The position numbers and the translations under genes are program-made. Shown piece after piece: positions 1 to 7,105 of a stretch of DNA of 37,725 nucleotides. The notes below the pieces were generated by a model. The model was not told the DNA's origin. It made no database searches and saw only the letters and a list, made by a program, of their open reading frames with translations. The stretch is taken from NCBI RefSeq assembly GCF_008632335.1, contig NZ_VWXX01000039.1, positions 1-37,725 on the forward strand, given 5' to 3'. Within the stretch, counting starts at the first letter, position 1. Each line of letters begins with the position of its first letter. Origin of the DNA: Thiohalocapsa marina. Lineage in GTDB: Bacteria; Pseudomonadota; Gammaproteobacteria; Chromatiales; Chromatiaceae.

Positions 1-1
1 T

Positions 2-325
2 GCAGTGGAGTGCGGCCGTCGTGTACGCGGCTTGGGCGATGTGGATTTGCTGGTGACGGGGCGGCGACATCTGCTTGCCGTCGAAATCAACGGCTTTCAG
101 CGCTGGGGCACCCGCCGCGCCGATAAGCGACGCGAACGGCTGGCGCTTGAGCAATGCGTGCGCCAACGCGAAATGCTCGATGCCGATGGCGCGCTGCTGT
201 GGTTGCCCGACGCCACCCCCAGCCTGTGGCAAAGGCTGTGGGGCTATTCCTTCGCTGGGCGAGGCGTAGCGCTGGTGCATGGCGACGAACAGCGCTTGTT
301 ACGCGCACTGCGGCGCAAGCTGTAA
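2..325 (+). CDS. Partial nuclease-related (NERD or PD-(D/E)XK-like) protein, C-terminal part
   Basis: The reading frame is open to the left window edge, so the 5' end is missing; a GTG at position 5 is unlikely to be the true start. The visible part is about 107 residues. It contains a segment G-D-V-D-L-L-V followed by L-L-A-V-E-I-N-G-F, which resembles the D...ExK core of NERD and other PD-(D/E)XK nuclease-like folds, with Asn where Lys is usual. An Arg/Lys-rich helix follows. The gene converges with benE, with a hairpin between them. Family assignment is tentative and a role in DNA processing is inference only. Confidence 0.5.
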   Translation, partial: AVECGRRVRGLGDVDLLVTGRRHLLAVEINGFQRWGTRRADKRRERLALEQCVRQREMLDADGALLWLPDATPSLWQRLWGYSFAGRGVALVHGDEQRLLRALRRKL

Positions 326-328
326 GCG

Positions 329-355
329 GGCGCACCCAGCCTGCCTGGGCGCGCC
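329..355. terminator. Bidirectional hairpin between convergent genes
   Basis: GGCGC-A-CCCAG and CTGGG-C-GCGCC form a 10-bp stem with one mismatch and a 5-nt loop. It lies in the 45-bp gap between the stop codons of the nuclease-like gene and benE. There is no long T tract, so factor-independent termination is probable but not certain. Confidence 0.5.
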
Positions 356-370
356 ACCCCAGGATCACCC

Positions 371-1609
371 TCAGTTGCGATTGGCCAGCGTGGTGAAATC
401 GTGCTTTTCCATCAGCCAGGACACGCCAAAGCCAGCCACCAGACCCCAGAACGCAGCACCGATGTTGAACATGCCGATGTCGGCCACCGTGACGATCAGG
501 CTGACCAGTGCGCCGAGCGTAAACTTGCCGCCGCTGAACGAGCCCAGAAAGGCCCCCTGCAGCACCCGCAGCATCGCCAGCCCGCCGAGCACCATGATGA
601 ACTCCTTGGGCGCGGCCAGCATCAGGCCGGTGAAGGTCGGCGCCATCAGACCGAACAGCACGCCCAAGAGGCCGAAGGTGAGCGCGGCGGTGTATTGGCG
701 ATCGAGCTTGCCCGAGGAGGTCATCAACGCATTGCTGGGGCCAGTCAGGCAGGTGCTGACCGCGCCGACCATGGCGCTGAAGAAGGCCCCGACGCCACAG
801 GCCACGGCGATCGCATTGACCGGCGGCTCATGCTGGGCGCCCTTGAGCACCGCTGTGCCCTGCCCGTTCTGCACTACCAGCACGGTGATCGCCAGCGGCA
901 CGACCAGCTCGATCAGCGCCGCCAGCGACCACACCGGCGCCTGCACCACCGGCTGGGCGAAGGCGAAGCTGCCGAGCGTTGCGGTATCGACCCGGCCGAG
1001 CACGCCAATCAGCAGGGCACCGATCAGCAAAGCGCCAATCGCCGGCGGCACGCGCTTGGCCCATGCCGGGCTGGACGACAGCAGCAGGAAGGCGATGATC
1101 ATCGGCGCGGCGATCGCCACGTCGCTATCCAGGGCGCGCACGATGTCCAGCCCGAAGCTCAGGAACACGCCCGCCACCATGCCCATCACGATCGGCATCG
1201 GCAGCGCCCCCATCACCCGCTTGACCCAGCCGCTGGCGCCCAGCACCAGCACCAGCAGGCTGGTCGCATAGAAAGCGCCAATTACCTCGGCAAAAGACAG
1301 ATGCTGCAGCGCCGGGCCGACCAGCACGGTGCCCGGAATCGTCCACGCAAAGCCGAGCGGCATCTTGTAGCGCAGGCTCATCGCCAGCGTGATCAGGCCG
1401 TTGATGAAGAACACACCGAAAACCCAAGAGGCCAGCTCGGCCTGGCTGAGGCCGCCGCGGCTGCCCACCGACAGAATCACGGCGAGCGGGCCGGTGGCGG
1501 AAAAGATGAAGGCAATCAGACCGTTGGCGAAATAGGTCAGGCCGTAGTCGTCGAGGATGCGGCGCAGGCCGGGGGCCGAGCCCTGAGGGCGTTCGAGATG
1601 AGTCAGCAT
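371..1609 (-). CDS. benE: BenE-family benzoate/H+ symporter
   Basis: A 412-residue, very hydrophobic protein with about 12 membrane spans and a short charged C-terminal tail (LMEKHDFTTLANRN). The pattern of glycine- and proline-rich membrane segments (FANGLIAFIFSATGP near residue 27; FAWTIPGTVLVGP; CLTGPSNALMTSSGK) matches the BenE benzoate transporter family, which imports benzoate with protons across the inner membrane. No benzoate catabolic genes are visible nearby, so the substrate is inferred from family only. It diverges from a broken lysR gene that may once have regulated it. The ATG at 1609 has no strong Shine-Dalgarno sequence. Confidence 0.85.
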   Translation of the reverse strand: MLTHLERPQGSAPGLRRILDDYGLTYFANGLIAFIFSATGPLAVILSVGSRGGLSQAELASWVFGVFFINGLITLAMSLRYKMPLGFAWTIPGTVLVGPALQHLSFAEVIGAFYATSLLVLVLGASGWVKRVMGALPMPIVMGMVAGVFLSFGLDIVRALDSDVAIAAPMIIAFLLLSSSPAWAKRVPPAIGALLIGALLIGVLGRVDTATLGSFAFAQPVVQAPVWSLAALIELVVPLAITVLVVQNGQGTAVLKGAQHEPPVNAIAVACGVGAFFSAMVGAVSTCLTGPSNALMTSSGKLDRQYTAALTFGLLGVLFGLMAPTFTGLMLAAPKEFIMVLGGLAMLRVLQGAFLGSFSGGKFTLGALVSLIVTVADIGMFNIGAAFWGLVAGFGVSWLMEKHDFTTLANRN

Positions 1610-1728
1610 ATGAAGAAGCGATCAAAGGAAATGATGAAAGAATGGCACGGATGATCGCTGTTTGCTTTTAAGAGATAAAGCACCTCAAAATGACTACACT
1701 GTTTTTTATGAACAAATAATTGGCTCGT
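1610..1728. promoter_or_regulatory. Divergent promoter region, benE / lysR remnant
   Basis: This 119-bp AT-enriched gap separates the divergent starts of benE and the lysR remnant. This is the usual place for LysR-type operators. I do not see a confident -35/-10 pair or a clear T-N11-A operator. Confidence 0.35.
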
Positions 1729-2085
1729 ATGGATCGCTTTCAGGCCATGCGCCTGTTTACCCGCATCGTCGAACTCGGCAGCTTTACCCGTGCCGCCGAG
1801 CAACTTGGGCTGCCGCGCGCCTCGGCCACCCAGATCATCAAACAACTCGAAAGCCATCTGGGCGTGCGCCAGCAGGGACGGCTCGAACAGGTCACCTGCG
1901 CCAGCGCCGGCTATCTGGCCACGCATCCAGCACCGACCCGCCTGGACGCGCTCGATGAACACTGGATGGTCGATTACCTGTCTGCCTCCACGGGCAAGTC
2001 GCTGCCCTTGGAATTCGAGGTCGATGGACGCTTGGAGCGGCGCAGCCTGCGCTCACGGCTGTCCGTCAATAGTGGCGACGCCTAG
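1729..2085 (+). pseudogene. LysR-type regulator remnant with internal deletion and lost C-terminus
   Basis: The frame encodes 118 residues from ATG 1729, against about 300 for the family. Residues 1-48 are a good LysR winged helix (FTRIVELGSFTRAAEQLGLP, then ATQIIKQLESHLGVR). The chain then jumps to LEQVTCASAGYLA and HWMVDYLSASTGK, which belong well inside the effector-binding domain, so roughly 110 residues are missing in frame. It stops at VNSGDA, where the family usually continues for about 75 more residues. The DNA-binding domain could still be made but the effector domain is not intact. It probably once regulated benE or the downstream dehydrogenase gene. Sizes of the deletions come from memory of the family. 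Confidence 0.8.
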
Positions 2086-2149
2086 GGAAACGCTGATTTA
2101 GTCAGCACAAGCCTTTCACTCACTTATCCACACGCTGGCCCACACGCCT

Positions 2150-2168
2150 GTCCCCACCGGCTGGGGAC
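2150..2168. other. Short GC hairpin
   Basis: GTCCCC and GGGGAC flank a 7-nt loop in the gap between the lysR remnant and the dehydrogenase gene. It could terminate transcription from the left or be part of the leader. No T tract follows. Confidence 0.3.
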
Positions 2169-2213
2169 AAAACCCGCGCTGCAATGCGCTAGAGCGCAAA
2201 TGCTCCGCTGGCC

Positions 2214-2219
2214 TAGAAT
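2214..2219 (+). promoter_or_regulatory. Possible -10 element of the dehydrogenase gene
   Basis: TAGAAT lies 39 bp before the ATG at 2259. The position fits a -10 hexamer, but no convincing -35 is seen 17 bp upstream. Confidence 0.3.
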
Positions 2220-2258
2220 CACGGCTGCATCACTTTTTTCTGCACAAGGACAAAGCCC

Positions 2259-3695
2259 ATGGAATACCCCAACACCCAGCTTTTGATTGCCGGCCAATGG
2301 CAGGATGCCGCCGACGGTCGCAGCCTGCCCGTCTTCAACCCGGCCACCGGCCAGGAAATCGGCCGCGTTGCCCACGCCGGCATTGCCGACCTCGACCGCG
2401 CCCTGGCCGCCGCCCAGCAAGGCTTCGACACTTGGCGCGACATGCCGGCCATCGAGCGGGCCAAGATCATGCGCCGCGCCGCCGGCCTGTTCCGTGAGCG
2501 CGCCGATCAGGTCGCCCGCCTGCTGACCCAGGAACAGGGCAAGCCGCTACCGGAAGCCAAGCTGGAAACAATGGCGGCCGCCGACATCATCGAATGGTTC
2601 GCCGACGAAGGCATGCGCGTCTATGGCCGCATCGTTCCGTCGCGCAATCTGGCGGTCAGCCAACTGGTGGTGAAGGATCCGGTGGGCCCGGTCGCCGCCT
2701 TCACCCCATGGAACTTCCCCATCAACCAGGTGGTGCGCAAGGCGGCTGCGGCGCTGGCCACCGGTTGCTCGATCCTGGTCAAGGCGGCCGAAGAAACCCC
2801 GGCTGCCCCCGCCGCACTGATCCGCGCCTTTGTCGATGCCGGCGTGCCGGCGGGCGTGGTGGGACTGGTGTATGGCAACCCGGCTGAAATCTCCAGCTAC
2901 CTGATCCCGCATCCGGTCATCCGCAAGGTCACTTTCACCGGCTCGACCGCAGTGGGCAAGCAACTGGCCGCGCTGGCCGGCCAGCACATGAAGCGCGTGA
3001 CCATGGAACTGGGCGGCCACGCGCCGGTGATCGTCGCCGAAGACGCCGATCTGGAACTGGCGGCAAAGACCGCGAGTGCGGCCAAGTTCCGCAACGCCGG
3101 TCAGGTCTGCATCTCGCCGACCCGCTTCCTCGTGCATGAAAGCGTAAAGAACGACTTTGCCGCGGTGCTGACCCAGCATGCGCAAAACCTCAAAGTGGGC
3201 GACGGTCTGGCCGAAGGCACCCAGATGGGGCCGCTGGCCAACCCGCGCCGCCTGACTGCGATGGCCGATTTCCTCGAGGATGCGGTCAAGCAGGGCGCGA
3301 CGGTCGCCGCCGGCGGCCAACGTCTGGGCGATGTCGGCAACTTCTTTGCGCCGACCGTGCTGACCGACATACCGCTCAATGCCCGCGTGTTCAACGATGA
3401 GCCCTTCGGCCCGGTCGCGGCCGTGCGCAGCTTCAACACGCTGGAAGAAGCGATCGCCGAAGCCAACCGCCTGCCTTACGGCCTGGCCGGCTACGCCTTC
3501 ACCCGTTCGCTGAAGATCGCCCACCTGCTGTCGCGGCGGGTCGAAGTCGGCATGCTGTACATCAACCAGGGCGCCACGCCCTCGGCTGAAATGCCCTTCG
3601 GCGGTATCAAGGATTCGGGCTATGGCACCGAAGGCGGCCCGGAGGCGCTGGAGGCATACCTGAACACGCGGGCAGTCAGCATCACCAACCTATAA
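2259..3695 (+). CDS. NAD(P)-dependent succinate-semialdehyde-type dehydrogenase
   Basis: A 478-residue aldehyde dehydrogenase of normal length. The nucleotide-binding segment FTPWNFPIN (Asn152), Lys175 in [15 protein letters not shown] (226-230), general base Glu250 in MELGGHAP and catalytic Cys284 in [10 protein letters not shown] are all present. The family oxidises semialdehydes such as succinate semialdehyde or 2-oxoglutarate semialdehyde to the acid in the cytoplasm. The GabD-like pattern favours succinate semialdehyde, but the substrate cannot be fixed from sequence. It follows a broken lysR gene and converges with a broken EAL gene, with a strong hairpin in the gap. No gabT-type aminotransferase is nearby. 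Confidence 0.85.
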   Translation: MEYPNTQLLIAGQWQDAADGRSLPVFNPATGQEIGRVAHAGIADLDRALAAAQQGFDTWRDMPAIERAKIMRRAAGLFRERADQVARLLTQEQGKPLPEAKLETMAAADIIEWFADEGMRVYGRIVPSRNLAVSQLVVKDPVGPVAAFTPWNFPINQVVRKAAAALATGCSILVKAAEETPAAPAALIRAFVDAGVPAGVVGLVYGNPAEISSYLIPHPVIRKVTFTGSTAVGKQLAALAGQHMKRVTMELGGHAPVIVAEDADLELAAKTASAAKFRNAGQVCISPTRFLVHESVKNDFAAVLTQHAQNLKVGDGLAEGTQMGPLANPRRLTAMADFLEDAVKQGATVAAGGQRLGDVGNFFAPTVLTDIPLNARVFNDEPFGPVAAVRSFNTLEEAIAEANRLPYGLAGYAFTRSLKIAHLLSRRVEVGMLYINQGATPSAEMPFGGIKDSGYGTEGGPEALEAYLNTRAVSITNL

Positions 3696-3708
3696 AGCCT
3701 GCAGGCAG

Positions 3709-3737
3709 CGGCCTGCGCCCCGTCCGGGCGCGGGCCG
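3709..3737. terminator. Strong hairpin between convergent genes
   Basis: CGGCCTGCGCCC and GGGCGCGGGCCG pair over 12 bp (one G-U wobble) around a 5-nt loop. It sits between the dehydrogenase stop (3695) and the end of the EAL pseudogene (3747). It is probably a bidirectional terminator, although a T run is lacking. Confidence 0.55.
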
Positions 3738-3746
3738 GCAGCCGAT

Positions 3747-4496
3747 CTAGAAAAAGAGTGATTCGGCCTTCGCCGTCTCGGCCTGCAGCAGGCGCGGCGG
3801 CACCACCTCGGTGAAGCGGACCTGCAGCAGCGCCTCGAACACCTTCGGAGGCACCGGCTTGGAATAATAGAACCCCTGCGCGTGATCGCATTCCATTTCG
3901 GCCAGTATTCTGGCCTGCGCCAGGGTTTCCACCCCTTCGGCGATCACCTCGACCCCCAGCCCGTGCGCCATCATGATAATGGCCCGTCACAATACGCGGT
4001 CGGCCGGATTGGTTTCAAGGTCGCGCACAAAGGCTTTGTCGATCTTGATGAAGCCAATCTCGATCTTTTGCAGATAGGCCATCGACGAATAACCGGTGCA
4101 GAAATCGTCCAGCGACAGATGGATGCCTGCGGTGCGTAGCGCGTTCAGCTGCTCTCCCACCTGGCCTGCCGTTTCCAGCAGCAAACCTTCGGTGATCTCG
4201 ACCGCAATCGCACTGCCTGGCAGGCCAACCGACTGCATGAAATCCAGGACCACACAGTCCCCACTCGCCTGCTGGAATTCCAGCGGCGACTTGTTGATGC
4301 TCAGTTGCAGCGCATGGCGTTGCCGCCAGCGCACAAGCTGGCGGCAGGCGGCCCGGAAGGCCATGCGCCCGATGGGGGCGATCAGGCCGTTCTTTTCGGC
4401 CAGCGGGGCGAAACGGGCCGGGCTGATCAGCCCCTCTTGCGGATGCAGCCAGCGCAGCAGAGCCTCGGCCTTGCCGATGGTGCCAGTGCGCAAGGG
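3747..4496 (-). pseudogene. EAL-domain (c-di-GMP phosphodiesterase) gene, 5'-truncated with in-frame TGA
   Basis: The minus strand encodes most of an EAL domain. Visible motifs are EALLRW, INKSPLEF, EITEGLLL, LDDFCTGYSS (Cys replaces the usual Gly), IKIDKAFV and, after a stop, VIAEGVET. Family members hydrolyse cyclic di-GMP and many catalytic residues are retained. Two lesions are seen. First, the frame begins about 10 residues before EALLRW with no upstream GGDEF, PAS or other domain, directly after the stop codon of the upstream cytochrome gene and in the same frame. Second, a TGA at about 3987-3989 interrupts NPADRVL from RAIIMMAHG without a frameshift. The gene is very probably inactive. 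Confidence 0.85.
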
Positions 4497-5135
4497 CTAG
4501 CGCGCCTCTGGCCCGGCCAGCAGGTCCGCCGCGGCGCCGGGGGCCAGGCCGAACTCCTGCTCGACCATGGCGTTCCAGGCCTCGCGCTTGAAGGTGCGCT
4601 GGTCCGGCACCTTGCGGTGCACCAGGTTGTAATGACAGTCGATGCAGGTCTTGCCCTCGGTCTCCTCGCGATGGATGGCGGCGGTATTGGCGCGGGTGCC
4701 TTGAATGGCATCGACGACGTGACAGCGGTTGCAGGTAGCGGAGTCGCGGTCGCGAAACCAGGCGCGGGCGGTAAAGGCCGATTCCGGCAGATGCAGCAGA
4801 TTGATCACCGGGTCGTCATAGTCCGCACCGAACAGTTGCTTGAACAGGTCGCCGATGCCGACTGCGTGGTCATAGGTGGCCGCGATCAGGCCTTCCGAGA
4901 CATGGCAGTCGCCGCAGCTCGCGCGCACGCCGGACGGCGAGTTGTAGTGCGGCGATTGCTGGTAGGCCACCTCGGCATAGGTCATGGAATGGCAACTGGT
5001 GCAGAACGCATTGGTGTTGGTGAAGTGGTCGAACTCCAGCAGGAAGAAGACGAAGGCAACGCCACCAAGGCTGCCCGCGATCAGCGCGAACAGCACATGC
5101 CGGGTGATGAACAGCGGGGCCCTGAGCTTGATCAT
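4497..5135 (-). CDS. NapC/NirT/NrfH-type tetraheme cytochrome c, membrane quinol dehydrogenase
   Basis: A 212-residue protein with one N-terminal membrane anchor (about residues 10-34) and four CxxCH haem sites: C45-H49, C74-H78, C135-H139 and C164-H168. This is the layout of NapC/NirT/NrfH and of the CycB cytochrome that partners HAO: it takes electrons from membrane quinol and passes them to a periplasmic multiheme enzyme, or the reverse. The ATG at 5135 overlaps the stop of the octaheme gene by 4 bp (ATGA), implying coupled translation and a shared complex. Its stop codon touches a truncated EAL gene, so its 3' end lies at a rearrangement point. The C-terminus looks plausible but could be slightly altered. 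Confidence 0.88.
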   Translation of the reverse strand: MIKLRAPLFITRHVLFALIAGSLGGVAFVFFLLEFDHFTNTNAFCTSCHSMTYAEVAYQQSPHYNSPSGVRASCGDCHVSEGLIAATYDHAVGIGDLFKQLFGADYDDPVINLLHLPESAFTARAWFRDRDSATCNRCHVVDAIQGTRANTAAIHREETEGKTCIDCHYNLVHRKVPDQRTFKREAWNAMVEQEFGLAPGAAADLLAGPEAR

Positions 5136-6634
5136 TCGGCCTCCGTCGTCGCGGCGGCCGGATCCGGATCCGGCGCCGGCACATGGCCCAGGATGGGATT
5201 GGCCTGCTGCGGCTGCCCGAGCCAGGCATGCTGCTCGGATTGCCGGATCCATGGTTCCACCAGTTCGCCCGTCCGCTCGCCGGCCAGCGCCCGCGCCTGG
5301 GGCAGGAAACGGCTGTAGAAATTGCGCCCCACCAGGTACATGCCTTCCCACCAGGCATGGTTCGGGCTGGCCATGGAGGCCCCGTGGCGGGCGCGGGCGC
5401 CTTCGTCGTGCCACAGCTCCCAGTAGGTGAACTCGATGGGCTCGTCGAACGGCAGCGGCGTCAGCAGTTCGGCGTCGTACAGGCCCTGCATGATGGCCTG
5501 CGCCGGCTCGCCGAACTTGGCGTTGAACAGCTCGACCACGGCGTCGAACTGCGACATGAAGCCCTCGGTGAAGGTCTTGGAATGGCACTCCAGGCACACC
5601 AGCGACATGATCTGCCGCCGCCGCTCCGGCGTCGCCACCACCTTGACCTTGCCGATGCTGCCATCGGCCTTGACCACCTCGCTGCCCCGGCGCGGCGGGG
5701 CGTCAGCGGCGGGCAATTCCAGCTTTGAGCCATCCTCGAGCACGATCAGGTACTGCCGCTGCGACACCGGGGAGTTCAGGCTCCAGGCATTGCGCATGCC
5801 GACATCATGGGTGGCCGGAATCTTGCCGGCGGCGCCCATGTGGCAGGTGACGCAGGTCGGTGCCGCGGTGTAGTTGACACCAGCCACCCAGCTGTCCGAG
5901 TCCAGGTTCATCCCGGCGTGCCGGGCCTTGTAGAGCATGCCGTGCTTGGAGGCCTCGAAGATCTCCTTGTCTGGCGAGTCAGGCCCGGAATGGCAGCGGA
6001 CACAGGCCTCCGGCTCCCGCGCCTGGGCCTTTGAGAAGGCATGCCTGCCGTGACAGGACGAGCAGGATCCCCGGGACCCGTCCGGATTGATGCGGCCGAT
6101 GCCCGAGTTGGGCCAGGTCGCCGGGTCCAGCGTGCCATCGCCGCGCACGCTGACCTGAGAGCCGTGGCATTGATCACAGCCCGCCGCCTGCATCGCCGCC
6201 CCGGTGAGATTGTGCGCCAGTGCCGGCACCCGGTCGGCGATCAGGGCGTAGGCCTCGGCATGCACCGAACCGGCCTGTTGCTGGTACTCCGTCGCGTGAC
6301 AGCGACCGCAATCCTTCGGCGAGACGATGGTGGCGATGATCTGCCCCTCGTGCTCCATCGCGTCCGCCTCGTCCGCGGTGGCCTGATGGCAGTCCATGCA
6401 GTTGACGCCGGCGACGCCATGGGCGCTGCTGCGCCATTCAGCGGCCAGCCCCGGGGAGGCCTTCTCGTGGCAGCTCGCGCAGTCCTCGCCCCCGGGATGA
6501 CCCCAGTCGTCGGCGTCCAGGGCCACCTTGTCGGCCAGCGCCTGCGGGCCGACAAACGCCCCCAGCAGCAGCATCATCAGCAGACAGTTGATGCCTGTAC
6601 GGGTATTTAGGTCAATCTTCTTCCTGGCTCTCAT
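5132..6634 (-). CDS. Octaheme HAO-family cytochrome c (hydroxylamine oxidoreductase-like)
   Basis: A 500-residue protein with a signal peptide (cut probably after residue 35, QALA-DK). Eight CxxCH sites start at C52, C79, C109, C153, C191, C211, C261 and C347. The long stretch between sites 7 and 8 and the C-terminal motif YWELWHDEGARARHGASM, then RNFYSRF, are typical of hydroxylamine oxidoreductase homologues in the periplasm. Genuine HAO oxidises hydroxylamine and has a tyrosine cross-linked to the catalytic haem. The region I believe corresponds (PNHAWWEG, 424-431) has no Tyr, as in the epsilon-type homologues that reduce nitrite. Start 6634 is chosen for the strong GGAGGAG 8 bp upstream. 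It overlaps the tetraheme gene by 4 bp. The direction of catalysis is not proven. Confidence 0.87.
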   Translation of the reverse strand: MRARKKIDLNTRTGINCLLMMLLLGAFVGPQALADKVALDADDWGHPGGEDCASCHEKASPGLAAEWRSSAHGVAGVNCMDCHQATADEADAMEHEGQIIATIVSPKDCGRCHATEYQQQAGSVHAEAYALIADRVPALAHNLTGAAMQAAGCDQCHGSQVSVRGDGTLDPATWPNSGIGRINPDGSRGSCSSCHGRHAFSKAQAREPEACVRCHSGPDSPDKEIFEASKHGMLYKARHAGMNLDSDSWVAGVNYTAAPTCVTCHMGAAGKIPATHDVGMRNAWSLNSPVSQRQYLIVLEDGSKLELPAADAPPRRGSEVVKADGSIGKVKVVATPERRRQIMSLVCLECHSKTFTEGFMSQFDAVVELFNAKFGEPAQAIMQGLYDAELLTPLPFDEPIEFTYWELWHDEGARARHGASMASPNHAWWEGMYLVGRNFYSRFLPQARALAGERTGELVEPWIRQSEQHAWLGQPQQANPILGHVPAPDPDPAAATTEAE

Positions 6635-7105
6635 CGGGATGCTCCTCCTCCGCGGGCGCCGATCTCCAGCGAGACGGACCGGCCTCTCTGCCGACTCCCG
6701 CCCACCGGCCATCCTGCCCAACATGCCGCGCGTGGTTCGACGGCGTGGTCTTCGGTTTTAAGCCGCCTTGCCGAATCGCGTTGCAGAATCGGCGTCCGAA
6801 CCGTTTGCTGGCACGCCTTTTTATCGAACCTTTTTTCGAATCGCGCGTTGCGATCGACGCCTTGCGACTCGCTTGCTTGATGATTATTTTAGTGTTTAAT
6901 TATTTAGTTATTTTCATAGCCTTTATATCCGATGCTATCTGCGATAAAAGGCGTCGTCATCGCGTTTTCTTCCGGAAATTAAATCAATTCACAGGACAAA
7001 GGGCAATAGCGATCATTGACTGAGCTCATGTTCATGCCTTCGCAGACGGGAAAGAATAGAGACGGTCCGAAAACGCACAGTCAAGACCGCGAAGGAGGAG
7101 CATTG
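6635..7105. promoter_or_regulatory. Divergent regulatory region of the cytochrome island
   Basis: This 471-bp noncoding gap separates the octaheme gene from the pentaheme gene. About 6820-7010 is clearly AT-richer than the surroundings and probably holds both promoters. Two similar segments beginning CGAATCGCG occur at 6772-6784 and 6837-6851, and a small inverted repeat TCGAA-N6-TTCGA lies at 6824-6839. These could be operator elements. I found no convincing FNR or Nar-type site and no unambiguous -35/-10 pair. Confidence 0.45.

Noticed and set aside
401-1654. Long plus-strand open frame opposite benE
   Set aside because: Gln/His/Arg-rich shadow of a membrane protein gene; no domain recognised.
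2124-2132. TTATCCACA, a perfect DnaA-box sequence
   Set aside because: It is single, with no cluster of boxes, no AT-rich unwinding region and no dnaA or dnaN nearby. Chance is likely.
3987-3989. TGA in the EAL frame as a selenocysteine codon
   Set aside because: No hairpin of SECIS type was identified just downstream, the gene also lacks its 5' part, and Sec in EAL domains is not known to me. Nonsense mutation or sequencing error is simpler.
5132-6634. Ammonia-oxidiser HAO with hydroxylamine-dependent growth
   Set aside because: No amo genes, no haoB and no cross-linking Tyr seen in the segment I expect; a reductive role is more consistent with the NapC-type partner.
6870-6900. FNR-type box (TTGATGATTATTTT)
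   Set aside because: Only the left half-site matches TTGAT; the right half does not match ATCAA.
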